A stretch of DNA of 64,000 nucleotides from JBNNGK01 sp050268245. Lineage in GTDB: Bacteria; Pseudomonadota; Gammaproteobacteria; Enterobacterales; Enterobacteriaceae. The stretch lies in NCBI RefSeq assembly GCF_050268245.1, contig NZ_JBNNGK010000006.1, positions 62,001 through 126,000 of the forward strand, written 5' to 3'. The position numbers and the translations under genes are program-made. Under the pieces are notes generated by a model. The model had not been told where the DNA came from and made no database searches. It saw nothing but the letters and a program-made list of their open reading frames with translations. Shown here piece after piece: positions 8,226-16,432 of the stretch; position 1 is the stretch's first letter; every line of letters starts with the position of its first letter.

Positions 8226-9189
8226 CGCCACCGCCCTGCTTAATTTCGCCCGTGAAACCCTGGAAATTGAACTTACCGAAGCACAGCGTCTATTGGCACG
8301 GCTGGACGACAACTTTGTTTGCGCCTGCGAACTGCTGCTAAATTGTCGCGGGAAAGCCGTGGTTTCCGGCATCGGCAAATCAGGCCACATCGGTAAAAAG
8401 ATTGCGGCATCACTGGCCAGCACCGGCACACCGGCGTTCTTCGTGCATCCGGCAGAAGCGCTGCACGGCGATCTTGGGATGATTAGCAAAGATGATGTGA
8501 TGATCTTTATTTCCTATTCTGGCCACGCCAAAGAATTGGATCTGATCCTGCCATTATTGGCAGAAAACCCTATTCCAGTGATTGCCATCACCGGCGGTAA
8601 AACGTCACCGTTGGCTTTGGCGGCCGAATGCGTGCTGGATATTAGCGTCGAGCGCGAAGCTTGCCCGATGGGACTAGCCCCCACCTCTAGCGCGGTCAAT
8701 ACGTTAATGATCGGCGATGCGTTGGCGATGGCATTAATGCGCCAACGCGGATTTAATGCCGAGGATTTCGCTCGTTCACATCCCGGTGGTAGCTTGGGTG
8801 CGCGCCTACTGAATCGGGTGCACCACCTGATGCGAACCGGCGATAGACTGCCAGCCGTTGCTGAAAGCGCCAATGTGATGGATGCAATGTTGGAACTGAG
8901 CCGTACCGGGTTGGGGCTGGTGGCCGTGTGCAATGAACAGCAAAACGTGGTGGGCGTTTTTACCGACGGTGACCTGCGGCGCTGGTTGGTAGAGGGCCAT
9001 AGCCTGAATGACGCCTTGAGCCCAGCGATCACTCGGCCCGGCTATCGTTTACCGGCGCAGTGGCGCGCAGGAGAAGCCTTAGAAGCGCTGCATGAACAGC
9101 ATATCAGCGCCGCCCCCGTGGTAGATATTGATGGCCGATTGGTCGGTGCCATCAACCTGCATGATTTGCATCAAGCTGGCATTGGTTAA
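8218..9189 (+). CDS. gutQ: Arabinose-5-phosphate isomerase GutQ
   Basis: Interconverts D-ribulose 5-phosphate and D-arabinose 5-phosphate, the precursor of lipopolysaccharide Kdo; second isozyme to KdsD. The 323-residue product has an N-terminal SIS domain (VVSGIGKSGHIGKKIAASLASTGTPAFFVHPAEALHGDLGM split across about 43-90; APTSSAVNTLMIGDALA about 155-172) and two C-terminal CBS domains (about 200-320). It overlaps srlR, so it is translationally coupled to the glucitol regulator as in E. coli. Confidence 0.95.
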   Translation: MSNATALLNFARETLEIELTEAQRLLARLDDNFVCACELLLNCRGKAVVSGIGKSGHIGKKIAASLASTGTPAFFVHPAEALHGDLGMISKDDVMIFISYSGHAKELDLILPLLAENPIPVIAITGGKTSPLALAAECVLDISVEREACPMGLAPTSSAVNTLMIGDALAMALMRQRGFNAEDFARSHPGGSLGARLLNRVHHLMRTGDRLPAVAESANVMDAMLELSRTGLGLVAVCNEQQNVVGVFTDGDLRRWLVEGHSLNDALSPAITRPGYRLPAQWRAGEALEALHEQHISAAPVVDIDGRLVGAINLHDLHQAGIG

Positions 9190-9213
9190 TTATCGCCGGT
9201 TACGTGAGGCGCC

Positions 9214-9234
9214 GGGGCATGATGGCGATGCCCC
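9214..9234 (+). terminator. Hairpin after gutQ
   Basis: 7 bp perfect stem GGGGCAT / ATGCCCC with a 7-base loop, 24 bases after the gutQ stop. No T-run follows, so termination here is uncertain. Confidence 0.4.
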
Positions 9235-9252
9235 GACGAAATACCTAACTAA

Positions 9253-9426
9253 GGTTGATGACTGCGTTACCATTGAACCAAAGATACTCGAGCCTAGTGC
9301 CCCAAGGGGTGCTCCCGCGGCAAGCCGTTCGCGTGTTGTCGTCAAGCAAACCGATTTGATTCGCAATGTATCGCTGCGGTTCCCAGCATGATGGTTGCCG
9401 TAAGCTGCCATTATGTTGTCAGCCTT
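9253..9426. repeat. Dispersed repeat, copy 1
   Basis: This stretch shares its organisation and a conserved core with 61376-61497: GGTTGATGAC at the left, then a core GATACTCGAGCCTAGTG ... CGGCAAGCCG, and TTGTCAGCC at the right end (inverted relative to the left). The flanks of the core have diverged. It fills the convergent gap between gutQ and thiD and encodes nothing recognisable. Confidence 0.6.
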
Positions 9427-9436
9427 TACAGGAGTC

Positions 9437-10237
9437 TCACCACCACGCGTGGAAATGATGTACCGGCCCAATCCCTTGGCCCACTTCCAGGCTCTCCGCC
9501 TGCTGTAACGCGCGTTGCAAGTAGTCTTTGGCCGCCGCCAGCGTATCCGCCCAATTATCATGGCGTGGGCGCAAGGCGGCTAACGCCGCCGACAGCGTGC
9601 AACCGGTGCCATGCGTATGCCGCGTCGCAACACGGGGCGCAGTGAAACGCAGCTCGAACTCAGCCGTGAATAACCAATCAGGACTTTCACTCTCGCTCAA
9701 GTGCCCTCCTTTCATTAATACCGCCTGACAGCCCATCGCCAATAATGCACGGCCTTGCTCGCGCATCTGTAGCTCATTTTTCGCCTCTGGGCAGGCCAAC
9801 AGAGCCGCGGCTTCCGGCAGGTTTGGCGTAATCAGCGACACCCGCGGCAAGAGTTCGCAACGAATCGATTCGACGGCGTCTGGCGCCAGCAACGGATCGC
9901 CGCTTTTAGCTAACATCACCGTATCTAGCACCACAAACGGCGGTTGATAATAGTGCAGACGCTCCGCCACCGCGCGTACGATGTCTGCGTTTGCCAGCAT
10001 ACCGATTTTGGCACTATCAATACGTACATCGCTCAAGACAGAATCTAACTGTGCAGCCACAAACGCCGGTTCAATATGATAAACCGATTGCACACCGCAC
10101 GTATTTTGCGCCACTAACGCGGTGATCACACTGGTACCATAAGCCCCCAACGCCGAAAATGTCTTGAGGTCGGCTTGAATACCGGCACCACCGCTCGGAT
10201 CGGTGCCCGCAATGGTTAACGCATTGATTCTTTTCAT
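9437..10237 (-). CDS. thiD: Hydroxymethylpyrimidine kinase / phosphomethylpyrimidine kinase
   Basis: Phosphorylates hydroxymethylpyrimidine and then its monophosphate to give HMP-PP for thiamine synthesis. The 266-residue ribokinase-fold protein (E. coli 266) shows ALTIAGTDPSGGAGIQADLKTFSALG (begins about 6; split here), AQNTCGVQSV, LDTVMLAKSGD (about 106-116) and the C-terminal ATP/anion-hole motif HTHGTGCTLSAALAA (about 209-223) with its catalytic Asp replaced in register by Cys of GTGC, as is normal for ThiD. It overlaps thiM by 4 bases (ATGA), so the two are coupled and share the TPP riboswitch. Confidence 0.96.
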   Translation of the reverse strand: MKRINALTIAGTDPSGGAGIQADLKTFSALGAYGTSVITALVAQNTCGVQSVYHIEPAFVAAQLDSVLSDVRIDSAKIGMLANADIVRAVAERLHYYQPPFVVLDTVMLAKSGDPLLAPDAVESIRCELLPRVSLITPNLPEAAALLACPEAKNELQMREQGRALLAMGCQAVLMKGGHLSESESPDWLFTAEFELRFTAPRVATRHTHGTGCTLSAALAALRPRHDNWADTLAAAKDYLQRALQQAESLEVGQGIGPVHHFHAWW

Positions 10238-11028
10238 TGCAGCGCCCCTGCTTTCAACTGGTACAACGCATCAAGAAACACCGGAATAAAACTACCAGGA
10301 CCTTCAGCCTGCTGACTCGCGCGTTCACCGCATAACGACATTACGCGACACGCAGTAGCCACGTGCCCCATTCGCTCACCCGGCAGGCAACTAAATGCGG
10401 CTACCACCGCCGACAACGCACACCCTGTACCGACAACGCGAGTCATCAGACGATCGCCTCCGGGGATCGCCCAACTGCGTTTGCCGTCGGTCACATAATC
10501 CACCGAACCGGTCACCGCAACTACGGCACCACTGGTTTGTGCCAATTGATATGCAGCAGGCAACGCGATCCGTGAGTCGGTAGTGCTATCGACACCGCGC
10601 CCACCACCTTGTAATCCACTCAATGCCATAATTTCAGACGCATTGCCACGGATTGCAGCTGGCCGCAACATCAATATACGCCTCGCAAAATCAGTACGGT
10701 AAGTCAACCCATCCACGGCAACCGGATCCAATACCCACGGTTTATTACTCTGATTAGCAGCTTCAATCGCCGCCAACATGGATTCAGCACGCGAGGCGGT
10801 TAACGTACCGATATTCACTAATAGACCATCGGCGATACGGCTAAATTGCGCGGCTTCGCTCGGTTCAGTCACCATAGCCGGTGACGCGCCTAACGCCAGC
10901 AAGACGTTAGCTGTCAAAGCCTGAACCACGTCGTTCGTCAAGCAATGAATCAATGGAGAATGGTGTTTGAATAGGTTGAAGCTGGCCGCAGCACAAGCGC
11001 TGGGTAAAATATCAGGTCGAGCGATCAT
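10234..11028 (-). CDS. thiM: Hydroxyethylthiazole kinase
   Basis: Salvage enzyme that phosphorylates 4-methyl-5-(beta-hydroxyethyl)thiazole for thiamine synthesis. The 264-residue product (E. coli 262) has HCLTNDVVQALTANVLLALGASPAM (about 28-53), NIGTL, PWVLDPVAVDG and the anion-hole motif VVGTGCALSAVVAAF (about 198-212). First gene after the riboswitch, overlapping thiD by 4 bases. Confidence 0.96.
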   Translation of the reverse strand: MIARPDILPSACAAASFNLFKHHSPLIHCLTNDVVQALTANVLLALGASPAMVTEPSEAAQFSRIADGLLVNIGTLTASRAESMLAAIEAANQSNKPWVLDPVAVDGLTYRTDFARRILMLRPAAIRGNASEIMALSGLQGGGRGVDSTTDSRIALPAAYQLAQTSGAVVAVTGSVDYVTDGKRSWAIPGGDRLMTRVVGTGCALSAVVAAFSCLPGERMGHVATACRVMSLCGERASQQAEGPGSFIPVFLDALYQLKAGALQ

Positions 11029-11073
11029 AATCCTCCCAACCGGCGTTTAAGAAGGCAGATACCGGTTGGGTAT

Positions 11074-11150
11074 CGAGACTTCCCTACGCTGGCATAATCC
11101 AGATCAGGTAATACGGGTAAAATCTCAGCCCTATCGGGCACCCCGAGTCT
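11074..11150 (-). promoter_or_regulatory. TPP riboswitch (THI element)
   Basis: Read on the minus strand, the conserved THI-box blocks follow in order: CTCGGGGTGCCC, GGCTGAGA, ACCCG, ACCTGATCTGGATTATGCC and AGCGTAGGGAAGTC. It ends about 45 bases before the thiM start, so it lies in the thiM-thiD leader. In E. coli thiM the same element hides the ribosome site when thiamine pyrophosphate binds. Confidence 0.95.
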
Positions 11151-11719
11151 TTTGAATATGATAGATTTATCGTATTGCTAGCTACAATCATATATCACAA
11201 AAGGGGCTAATAGCCACATCCACTTTCTTCGGTTAAATTATCCCCACATAGATAATTAGGAAAATATTACCTTACCAAATAGCGCTATCACTCTTATTAT
11301 TTATTACACACAATCGCCAACCTATACAGATAAGATTATCACATCATGCAAAAATATAAATTATTTTGATAATTAATGTTGATATTCACCCATGAAAAAT
11401 AAAAAAAAGCCTTATTATGCCGTGTATTAATACGTAATAATTACTGTAAACTCATCACACCTTGATAAAAATAAAGTATTTTTGGGACTTTTATTAAATA
11501 ACTTCGGTGATAAGTTGAGAATTATCCTTAAATTCCCATTTGAATTGCACAACCTATTTATAATCCATCAACAATGAGTGTAATATTCACCGGCAGTTAA
11601 GTGTTTATCCTAAGTTGTAGTGACTATCTCCTGTAGAAATCGTCCATGAGTTGTAAAATTCAATTCATGGATTATCGTCATGTAATGACACACATCTATC
11701 AGTAAAAAATGGAGTATTT
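11151..11719. other. AT-rich divergent region between thiM and the peptide locus
   Basis: Holds the thiM promoter on one side and the promoter of the exported-peptide locus on the other. A TATAAT at 11559-11564 is the best -10 candidate for the peptide genes, though no good -35 sits at 16-18 bases. GATAAT-like repeats near 11370-11390 faintly resemble a Fur box. No open frame longer than about 15 codons with a ribosome site was seen, so no immunity gene is visible here. Confidence 0.5.
11643..11671 (+). promoter_or_regulatory. Leader hairpin upstream of the first peptide gene
   Basis: Inverted repeat TCCATGAGTTG / CAATTCATGGA (11 pairs including one G-T) with a 7-base loop, ending 48 bases before the start codon. 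It has no T-run, so it more likely acts as a 5' UTR structure than as a terminator. Confidence 0.4.
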
Positions 11720-11983
11720 ATGAGAGAGTTATCTAAAGTAGAAATGCAAGAAGTTTCAGGTGCTGGCTTGATCGGTGATATCTTCGGTACACTGGGTAAA
11801 GTGACCGATCTTGCTGTCAATACCGTTGCTGGTATGATTGGCAATATTGCTGGTAACATTGGTAACAGCATTGGCTCTATCATTGGTATGGGTATGGGTT
11901 TCTTCGATAACATCGGTAAAATCTTCAATAATGCATTTAAACCAGCTGCCCCAGCTAATCCAGTTACTCCGCCAAAAGAATAA
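11720..11983 (+). CDS. Glycine-zipper microcin-like peptide, double-glycine leader
   Basis: Unidentified secreted peptide precursor of 87 residues. The leader MRELSKVEMQEVSGA closely resembles class II microcin leaders (E492: MREISQKDLNLAFGA; PDI: MRELDREEL...), which C39 ABC exporters cut after the Gly-Ala. That predicts a mature peptide of 72 residues beginning GLIGDIFGTLG. Its middle (38-60) is a glycine zipper, with Gly at 38, 41, 45, 48, 52, 56, 58 and 60 separated by Ile, Met, Asn or Ser, typical of membrane-inserting or oligomerising helices. The tail is proline-rich (KPAAPANPVTPPKE). TGGAG precedes the ATG. The exporter genes lie just downstream. The toxin role is inferred. Confidence 0.85.
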   Translation: MRELSKVEMQEVSGAGLIGDIFGTLGKVTDLAVNTVAGMIGNIAGNIGNSIGSIIGMGMGFFDNIGKIFNNAFKPAAPANPVTPPKE

Positions 11984-12042
11984 GTTATTTCACTATCTGT
12001 TGTCTATTTAGACTTATAGATATAATTAATAAGGATATTAAT

Positions 12043-12225
12043 ATGAAAAAGATTGAAAAAAATGTCGCTATGCAAGTATTGGGTGGCGCAATGGGCTGTG
12101 AAGTTAGCCACAATCTGAGCATTGTTGAAGGCAAAGAAGTTTGTTATGTAACGGTTGGTTGCGTTGATAAATTCGGCGTCGTGACCTCAAAAAGCAAACC
12201 TGTAGAACGTACTGAGTGCAAATAA
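12043..12225 (+). CDS. Four-cysteine exported peptide, double-glycine leader
   Basis: Unrecognised 60-residue precursor. The leader MKKIEKNVAMQVLGG ends in a true Gly-Gly (14-15), predicting a 45-residue mature peptide AMGCEVSHNLS... with four cysteines (19, 34, 40, 59) that could form two disulfides in the periplasm or outside. It has no glycine zipper. In size and layout it recalls the small GG-leader Cys peptides (DUF4762-like) seen in Serratia and Yersinia; that comparison is from memory. AAGGA lies ahead of the ATG. Its place between the two zipper peptides suggests co-export; it could be a third bacteriocin, a signal or a protective partner. Confidence 0.8.
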   Translation: MKKIEKNVAMQVLGGAMGCEVSHNLSIVEGKEVCYVTVGCVDKFGVVTSKSKPVERTECK

Positions 12226-12242
12226 TCTTATTATAATAAGAT
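12225..12242. repeat. Perfect 18 bp palindrome after the cysteine-peptide gene
   Basis: ATCTTATTA directly followed by its reverse complement TAATAAGAT, beginning at the last base of the stop codon of the 12043 gene. Possibly a processing or protein-binding site; too AT-rich for a strong terminator. Confidence 0.5.
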
Positions 12243-12290
12243 AGCACCAAAGCATTCACTTCATAAATAAAATTTCAGTAAGGAATAGCT

Positions 12291-12521
12291 ATGAGAGAAT
12301 TATCTAAAGTAGAAATGCACGAAGTTTCTGGCGCTGGTTTCCTGAGCGATATGTTTGGCTCACTGAGCGGTGGCTTGTTTGGTGGTATCGGTAAAGACAT
12401 GAACAATGCTGGTAATACTATCATCGGTAGCATCACTAATGGCTTTATTAGCGGTGCTAAAGTATTCACCGACTTCGTATTCAATGTAGTTAAAGGTTTC
12501 AACGAAGGTCGTTACCTTTAA
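12291..12521 (+). CDS. Second glycine-zipper microcin-like peptide, same leader
   Basis: 76-residue precursor whose first 16 residues differ from those of the 11720 peptide at one position only (His for Gln at 10), so both must be recognised by the same exporter. The mature part after Gly-Ala (residue 15) is 61 residues: GFLSDMFGSL, then a glycine-rich stretch (SGGLFGGIGKD, about 26-36), then AGNTIIGSITNGFISGA with GxxxxG and GxxxG spacing, and an aromatic amphipathic end (KVFTDFVFNVVKGF). AAGGA precedes the ATG. Paired unequal zipper peptides with one exporter recall the Cdz system of Caulobacter and two-peptide bacteriocins. Function inferred. Confidence 0.85.
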   Translation: MRELSKVEMHEVSGAGFLSDMFGSLSGGLFGGIGKDMNNAGNTIIGSITNGFISGAKVFTDFVFNVVKGFNEGRYL

Positions 12522-12619
12522 TTGATGTTACATTGAAGCCAGTTTGACGTTATCTCTGCTGGTATTTAATCATCCATTTTTTGTAATCATCTCGATTAGA
12601 GGTGGATGAGAACATTATT

Positions 12620-12658
12620 ATAAGAGCAAATCCGAGCTGATACTGGATTTGCTCTTAT
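12620..12658 (+). terminator. Hairpin between peptide genes and exporter genes
   Basis: A perfect 14 bp stem (ATAAGAGCAAATCC / GGATTTGCTCTTAT) with an 11-base loop, 99 bases after the last peptide gene and 22 bases before the adaptor gene. Only a weak T-tract follows (CTATATAAATAAT), which suggests partial termination or mRNA processing, giving more peptide than exporter. Confidence 0.65.
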
Positions 12659-12680
12659 CTATATAAATAATAAGCATTCT

Positions 12681-13973
12681 ATGGAAAGAAAAGGTATTTA
12701 TCGTCGGGAATTCATTGAAAACCAAAAACAGAAATGGAAAGGAAAGGTTTTATTAAAAAATGGTGCTCCTGCATGGATGGTTGCATTTTTATCCAGCCTA
12801 TTCGTAATAACATTATTCCTTTTGGTTTACTATTTAGAATACACCCGAAGAATTGACGTTAGCGGAGAAATAATAACCTACCCGCACTCCATCAATATTT
12901 ACTCCCCCATGCAAGGTTATGTCAAAAAAGCGTATGTTGCATTGGGTGATAAAGTTAATAAAGGTGATCCACTTTATGAGGTCAGCGTAGCTAGAATGAC
13001 GCTGTCTGGTAATGTCAATGCAGAAAGAAAAGAGGCGTTAGACAAGCAGATTGCCAATATTGACTCAATTATCACTAAATTAAAAAAATCTAAAAAAATC
13101 ACGATACTCAACTTGCAAAGCCAACTAGAACAATATGTCGAATCACACGAAGAGACAAAGAAACTTGTGGCCAGTGCACGTGAGGGCGTGAAGAACATGC
13201 GTGCAGGCATGGCCAGTTATGAGGAATATCGCAAGAAAGGTCTGATCACCAAAGATCAGCTAAATAACCAGCGATTCCTATTCTATCAACAGCAGAATGG
13301 GTACCAAGGCCTGAATAGCCAAAGTATTCAGGAAGGTTTGCAAATTTCAAAGTTGCAAAGCGAAATCCTGACTCAATCTTCTGAGTATGAAAATAAAATA
13401 GCAGAGTATGAATATCAACTGCATGATTTAAAAAGAAAAATAATAGAATATGATGCCGATGATACGACAATTGTCAGCGCACAAATAACGGGGCTGGTTG
13501 AATCACTGAGCGTAACGCCAGGCCAAATGGTCAACGTTGGTAGCAGCTTGGCACAAATCAGGCCAACAACCGATGTCAAATACTACTTGGTGATTTGGGT
13601 TCCAAACAACAGTTTGCCTTATATTAAACAGGGTGACAGCATCAATATTCGTTATGATGCATTTCCATCAGAGAAATTTGGTCAATTCCCTGGTAAAATT
13701 GAATCAATTTCCAGTATTCCTGTATCAAACCAAGAAATATCAGAATACAACATCCCTGCATTAAATAATAATGGGATGGTCAAAGATAACTATTATAAAG
13801 TTTTAGTAGCAGTAAAAAACACGGAGTTCAGTGATAAAGGAAAAGAAATGCATTTATCAAGCGGATTAAAAGCAAATGCCATCGTGTTCCTTGAAGAGCG
13901 CCCCTTGTATCAATGGATGTTTGTTCCGTTTTATGGAATTAAAAATAGCGTAACGGGGAAAATCGATGAGTAA
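12681..13973 (+). CDS. HlyD-family membrane-fusion protein (CvaA/MchE-like)
   Basis: Periplasmic adaptor of a type I peptide exporter, linking the ABC protein to an outer-membrane TolC. 430 residues: cytoplasmic N-terminus, one membrane segment at about 31-52 (MVAFLSSLFVITLFLLVYYLEY), a first lipoyl half (SPMQGYVKKAYVALGDKV, about 76-93), a long coiled-coil hairpin (about 115-265), the second lipoyl half (SAQITGLVESLSVTPGQMVNVG) and a beta-barrel. No tolC gene is in the window; a chromosomal TolC would serve. It overlaps the exporter gene by 8 bases. Confidence 0.9.
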   Translation: MERKGIYRREFIENQKQKWKGKVLLKNGAPAWMVAFLSSLFVITLFLLVYYLEYTRRIDVSGEIITYPHSINIYSPMQGYVKKAYVALGDKVNKGDPLYEVSVARMTLSGNVNAERKEALDKQIANIDSIITKLKKSKKITILNLQSQLEQYVESHEETKKLVASAREGVKNMRAGMASYEEYRKKGLITKDQLNNQRFLFYQQQNGYQGLNSQSIQEGLQISKLQSEILTQSSEYENKIAEYEYQLHDLKRKIIEYDADDTTIVSAQITGLVESLSVTPGQMVNVGSSLAQIRPTTDVKYYLVIWVPNNSLPYIKQGDSINIRYDAFPSEKFGQFPGKIESISSIPVSNQEISEYNIPALNNNGMVKDNYYKVLVAVKNTEFSDKGKEMHLSSGLKANAIVFLEERPLYQWMFVPFYGIKNSVTGKIDE

Positions 13974-16086
13974 TGATGTATTTGGTTTCATTTCTCAGAA
14001 GCTGAGTTTCGGCCTGATCAAACGCGTACCGCAAATACTTCAGACGGAAACATCTGAATGTAGTCTCGCGTGTTTGGCTATGATTTGTGGTTATTATGGT
14101 CTAAATATAGACTTATACAACTTACGCCATAAATTCAGCGTGTCGAGCCAAGGCGCAACGCTGAATACGCTGGTGCAAGCCTCTACGATGGTTAACCTAA
14201 ATAGCCGGGCGTTAACCTTAGATCTTGATGAAATTAAAGAACTGAAACTTCCCTGCATACTGCACTGGGACATGAGCCACTTCGTGGTATTGGTTGCAGT
14301 ACGCCGCTCATCTTTTGTCATTCATGATCCAGCAAGTGGCAAGCGCGTCATTGGCATCAAGGAAATGTCCCAGCATTTTACCGGTGTCGCTCTGGAATTA
14401 TGGCCTAATAGCCAGTTCACTAAAGCCACTTTAAAAAGCAAAGTCAAACTGCTGGATCTGGTTAAAAGCATCAGCGGCATCAAAGGCATTTTAACCAAGA
14501 TCTTCTTCCTGTCAGTGGTGATCGAAACCGTCAACCTCCTGCTACCGGTCGGTACACAGCTAGTGACCGACCACGTTATTCAGGCTAAAGATAATAATTT
14601 ATTGTCGGTTATTTGTATCGGACTGCTGTTCTTTCTTATATTCCATGCCTTTATCAGTATGATACGCGGCTGGATATCGTTAGTGACCGGCAGCATGATC
14701 GATCTACAGTGGAAAGCATCATTCTTTGATCACCTAATGCGATTACCGCTATCCTTCTTTGAAAAGCGGCACTTAGGCGATATTCAGTCACGCTTCTCGT
14801 CATTAGAAGTCATCAGAAATACCTTCACCAATAATATTATTGGTGGCCTGATTGATGGCATTATGACTATTGGCCTGATCGTCATGATGTTCTTCTATGG
14901 TGATTGGTTATCCTGGGTGGTGATCGGATTTACCGTTTGTTATGCCTTTATACGTATCGTCACTTACGATTTTTATCGTCGCATGACCGAAGAGAAAATC
15001 GTTAAAGATGCCAAGGCTAACTCACATTTTATGGAAACGCTCTACGGCATCTCTGCGATCAAAGCACTGGGTTTACATAAACGACGTTCAGGGTTCTGGT
15101 TAAATCTAAACGTTGATGCTACCAATACCAACATTAGATTGACGCGCTTCAATATGATGGTGGGTGGGCTTAATACTTTTATCTCATCGCTAGATCAGAT
15201 CACCATTTTGTGGTTAGGTGCACTAATGGTAATTGATAACAATATGTCACTCGGTATGTTTATTGCATTTAATGCTTACCGTGGGCAATTTTCGCAGCGT
15301 TCAGCAAGCTTGGTAGACTTATTGCTCCAATTACGTGTTCTGTCATTGCATAATGAAAGGATTTCAGATATTGCATTTACTGACCCAGAACCTGAAGTAC
15401 CACTAAGGAAAATTTTCGAGTCTGAACAACCTGTTTCTTTTGAGATTAAAGAATTAAGTTATCAATATGATGGCGCCCCGAAACCGGTATTTGATAAATT
15501 AAGTTTTAGAGTTGAAGCTGGCTCAAGCGTCGCCATCGTCGGCCCATCAGGCATTGGTAAAACAACCTTACTCAAAGTTATGGCAGGATTACTCTCGCCT
15601 ACCCAAGGTACCGTGCAAATTGAGGGGATGGATATACATAAAATCGGTTTAGATAACTACCGTGAATGCATATCGTGTGTTTTACAAGACGATAAACTGT
15701 TCTCTGGCTCGATTGCCGACAATATCTCAGGCTTTGATTTGACACCAGATTATGATCTGATCGTCTCATGCTCAACTTACTGCAACATGCATGATGAAAT
15801 CATGAAAATGTCGATGGGATATGAAACGCTGATCGGTGAACTAGGATCTGGCCTATCCGGCGGGCAAAAGCAGCGTCTGTTGATTGCACGAGCCTTATAC
15901 AGAAAACCTAATATTATCTTTATGGATGAAGCAACCAGTCATTTGGATTTGGATAATGAATCAATCATCAACAAGTCCATTTCCGATCTGAATGTCACTC
16001 GTATTATTGTGGCACACCGGCCATCGACAATTGCTTCGGCGGAAAGAGTGATTAATCTGGCAGAAGCTGCAGCACCGACGCCTTAA
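13966..16086 (+). CDS. Peptidase-C39 ABC exporter (CvaB-like)
   Basis: Inner-membrane exporter that removes double-glycine leaders and pumps out the peptide. 706 residues in three parts. The C39 peptidase has ETSECSLACLAMI with catalytic Cys32, His105 (MSHFVVL) and Asp121 (IHDPASG), so the triad is intact. The membrane domain spans about 165-440 with six expected helices. The ATPase domain has Walker A GPSGIGKTT (about 526), signature LSGGQKQR and Walker B IIFMDEA (about 650), then the switch histidine in VAHR. It should process all three peptides encoded upstream. Base composition is AT-richer than the core genes. Confidence 0.93.
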   Translation: MSNDVFGFISQKLSFGLIKRVPQILQTETSECSLACLAMICGYYGLNIDLYNLRHKFSVSSQGATLNTLVQASTMVNLNSRALTLDLDEIKELKLPCILHWDMSHFVVLVAVRRSSFVIHDPASGKRVIGIKEMSQHFTGVALELWPNSQFTKATLKSKVKLLDLVKSISGIKGILTKIFFLSVVIETVNLLLPVGTQLVTDHVIQAKDNNLLSVICIGLLFFLIFHAFISMIRGWISLVTGSMIDLQWKASFFDHLMRLPLSFFEKRHLGDIQSRFSSLEVIRNTFTNNIIGGLIDGIMTIGLIVMMFFYGDWLSWVVIGFTVCYAFIRIVTYDFYRRMTEEKIVKDAKANSHFMETLYGISAIKALGLHKRRSGFWLNLNVDATNTNIRLTRFNMMVGGLNTFISSLDQITILWLGALMVIDNNMSLGMFIAFNAYRGQFSQRSASLVDLLLQLRVLSLHNERISDIAFTDPEPEVPLRKIFESEQPVSFEIKELSYQYDGAPKPVFDKLSFRVEAGSSVAIVGPSGIGKTTLLKVMAGLLSPTQGTVQIEGMDIHKIGLDNYRECISCVLQDDKLFSGSIADNISGFDLTPDYDLIVSCSTYCNMHDEIMKMSMGYETLIGELGSGLSGGQKQRLLIARALYRKPNIIFMDEATSHLDLDNESIINKSISDLNVTRIIVAHRPSTIASAERVINLAEAAAPTP

Positions 16087-16120
16087 GAGGCGTTGTTCAG
16101 CCAGACACTATATACCCCTC

Positions 16121-16174
16121 CTTGCTTCAAGTTACATCTTTGCTTATTACATCATTGATATAACTTGAAGCAAG
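16121..16174. repeat. Long inverted repeat after the exporter gene
   Basis: Perfect 14 bp arms CTTGCTTCAAGTTA and TAACTTGAAGCAAG around a 26-base loop, preceded by TATACCCC. The TACCC...CTTCAAGTT start matches the end sequence of the MITE-like element at 6868, so this may be a deletion remnant of the same family. It could also terminate the exporter transcript. Confidence 0.55.
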
Positions 16175-16432
16175 ATTAAACCCCAAGACTGCAAACGGGT
16201 TCTCCGATCCATCTGGCAAACGTCCACTATATACCTGTTAATTACATTTGATTTTTTTAACGTGTCAGTCTGCCGCAAGTCGTCATTGAACGCTGTATGC
16301 CAGGGACGCAGGGGGTTCGATATCCTGCGCACTGAAAATTGAGCTGTGTACACCAAACCTCACCGTGAATGGTAGCCGATCGTCTGGCGACAAAAATAAA
16401 AGTGCAACCAGCCACCATCTGTAGAAAATGTG
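16175..16432. other. Intergenic region, nothing recognised
   Basis: Between the inverted repeat and the end of the ATP-grasp gene. No ribosome site and open frame go together, so a small immunity gene is not visible here either. A 69-codon minus-strand frame (16147-16356) reads through the inverted repeat and looks random. Confidence 0.4.

Noticed and set aside
11360..11400. Fur box upstream of the peptide genes
   Set aside because: Only GATAAT-like half repeats; no 19-base match to the consensus, and no siderophore genes nearby.
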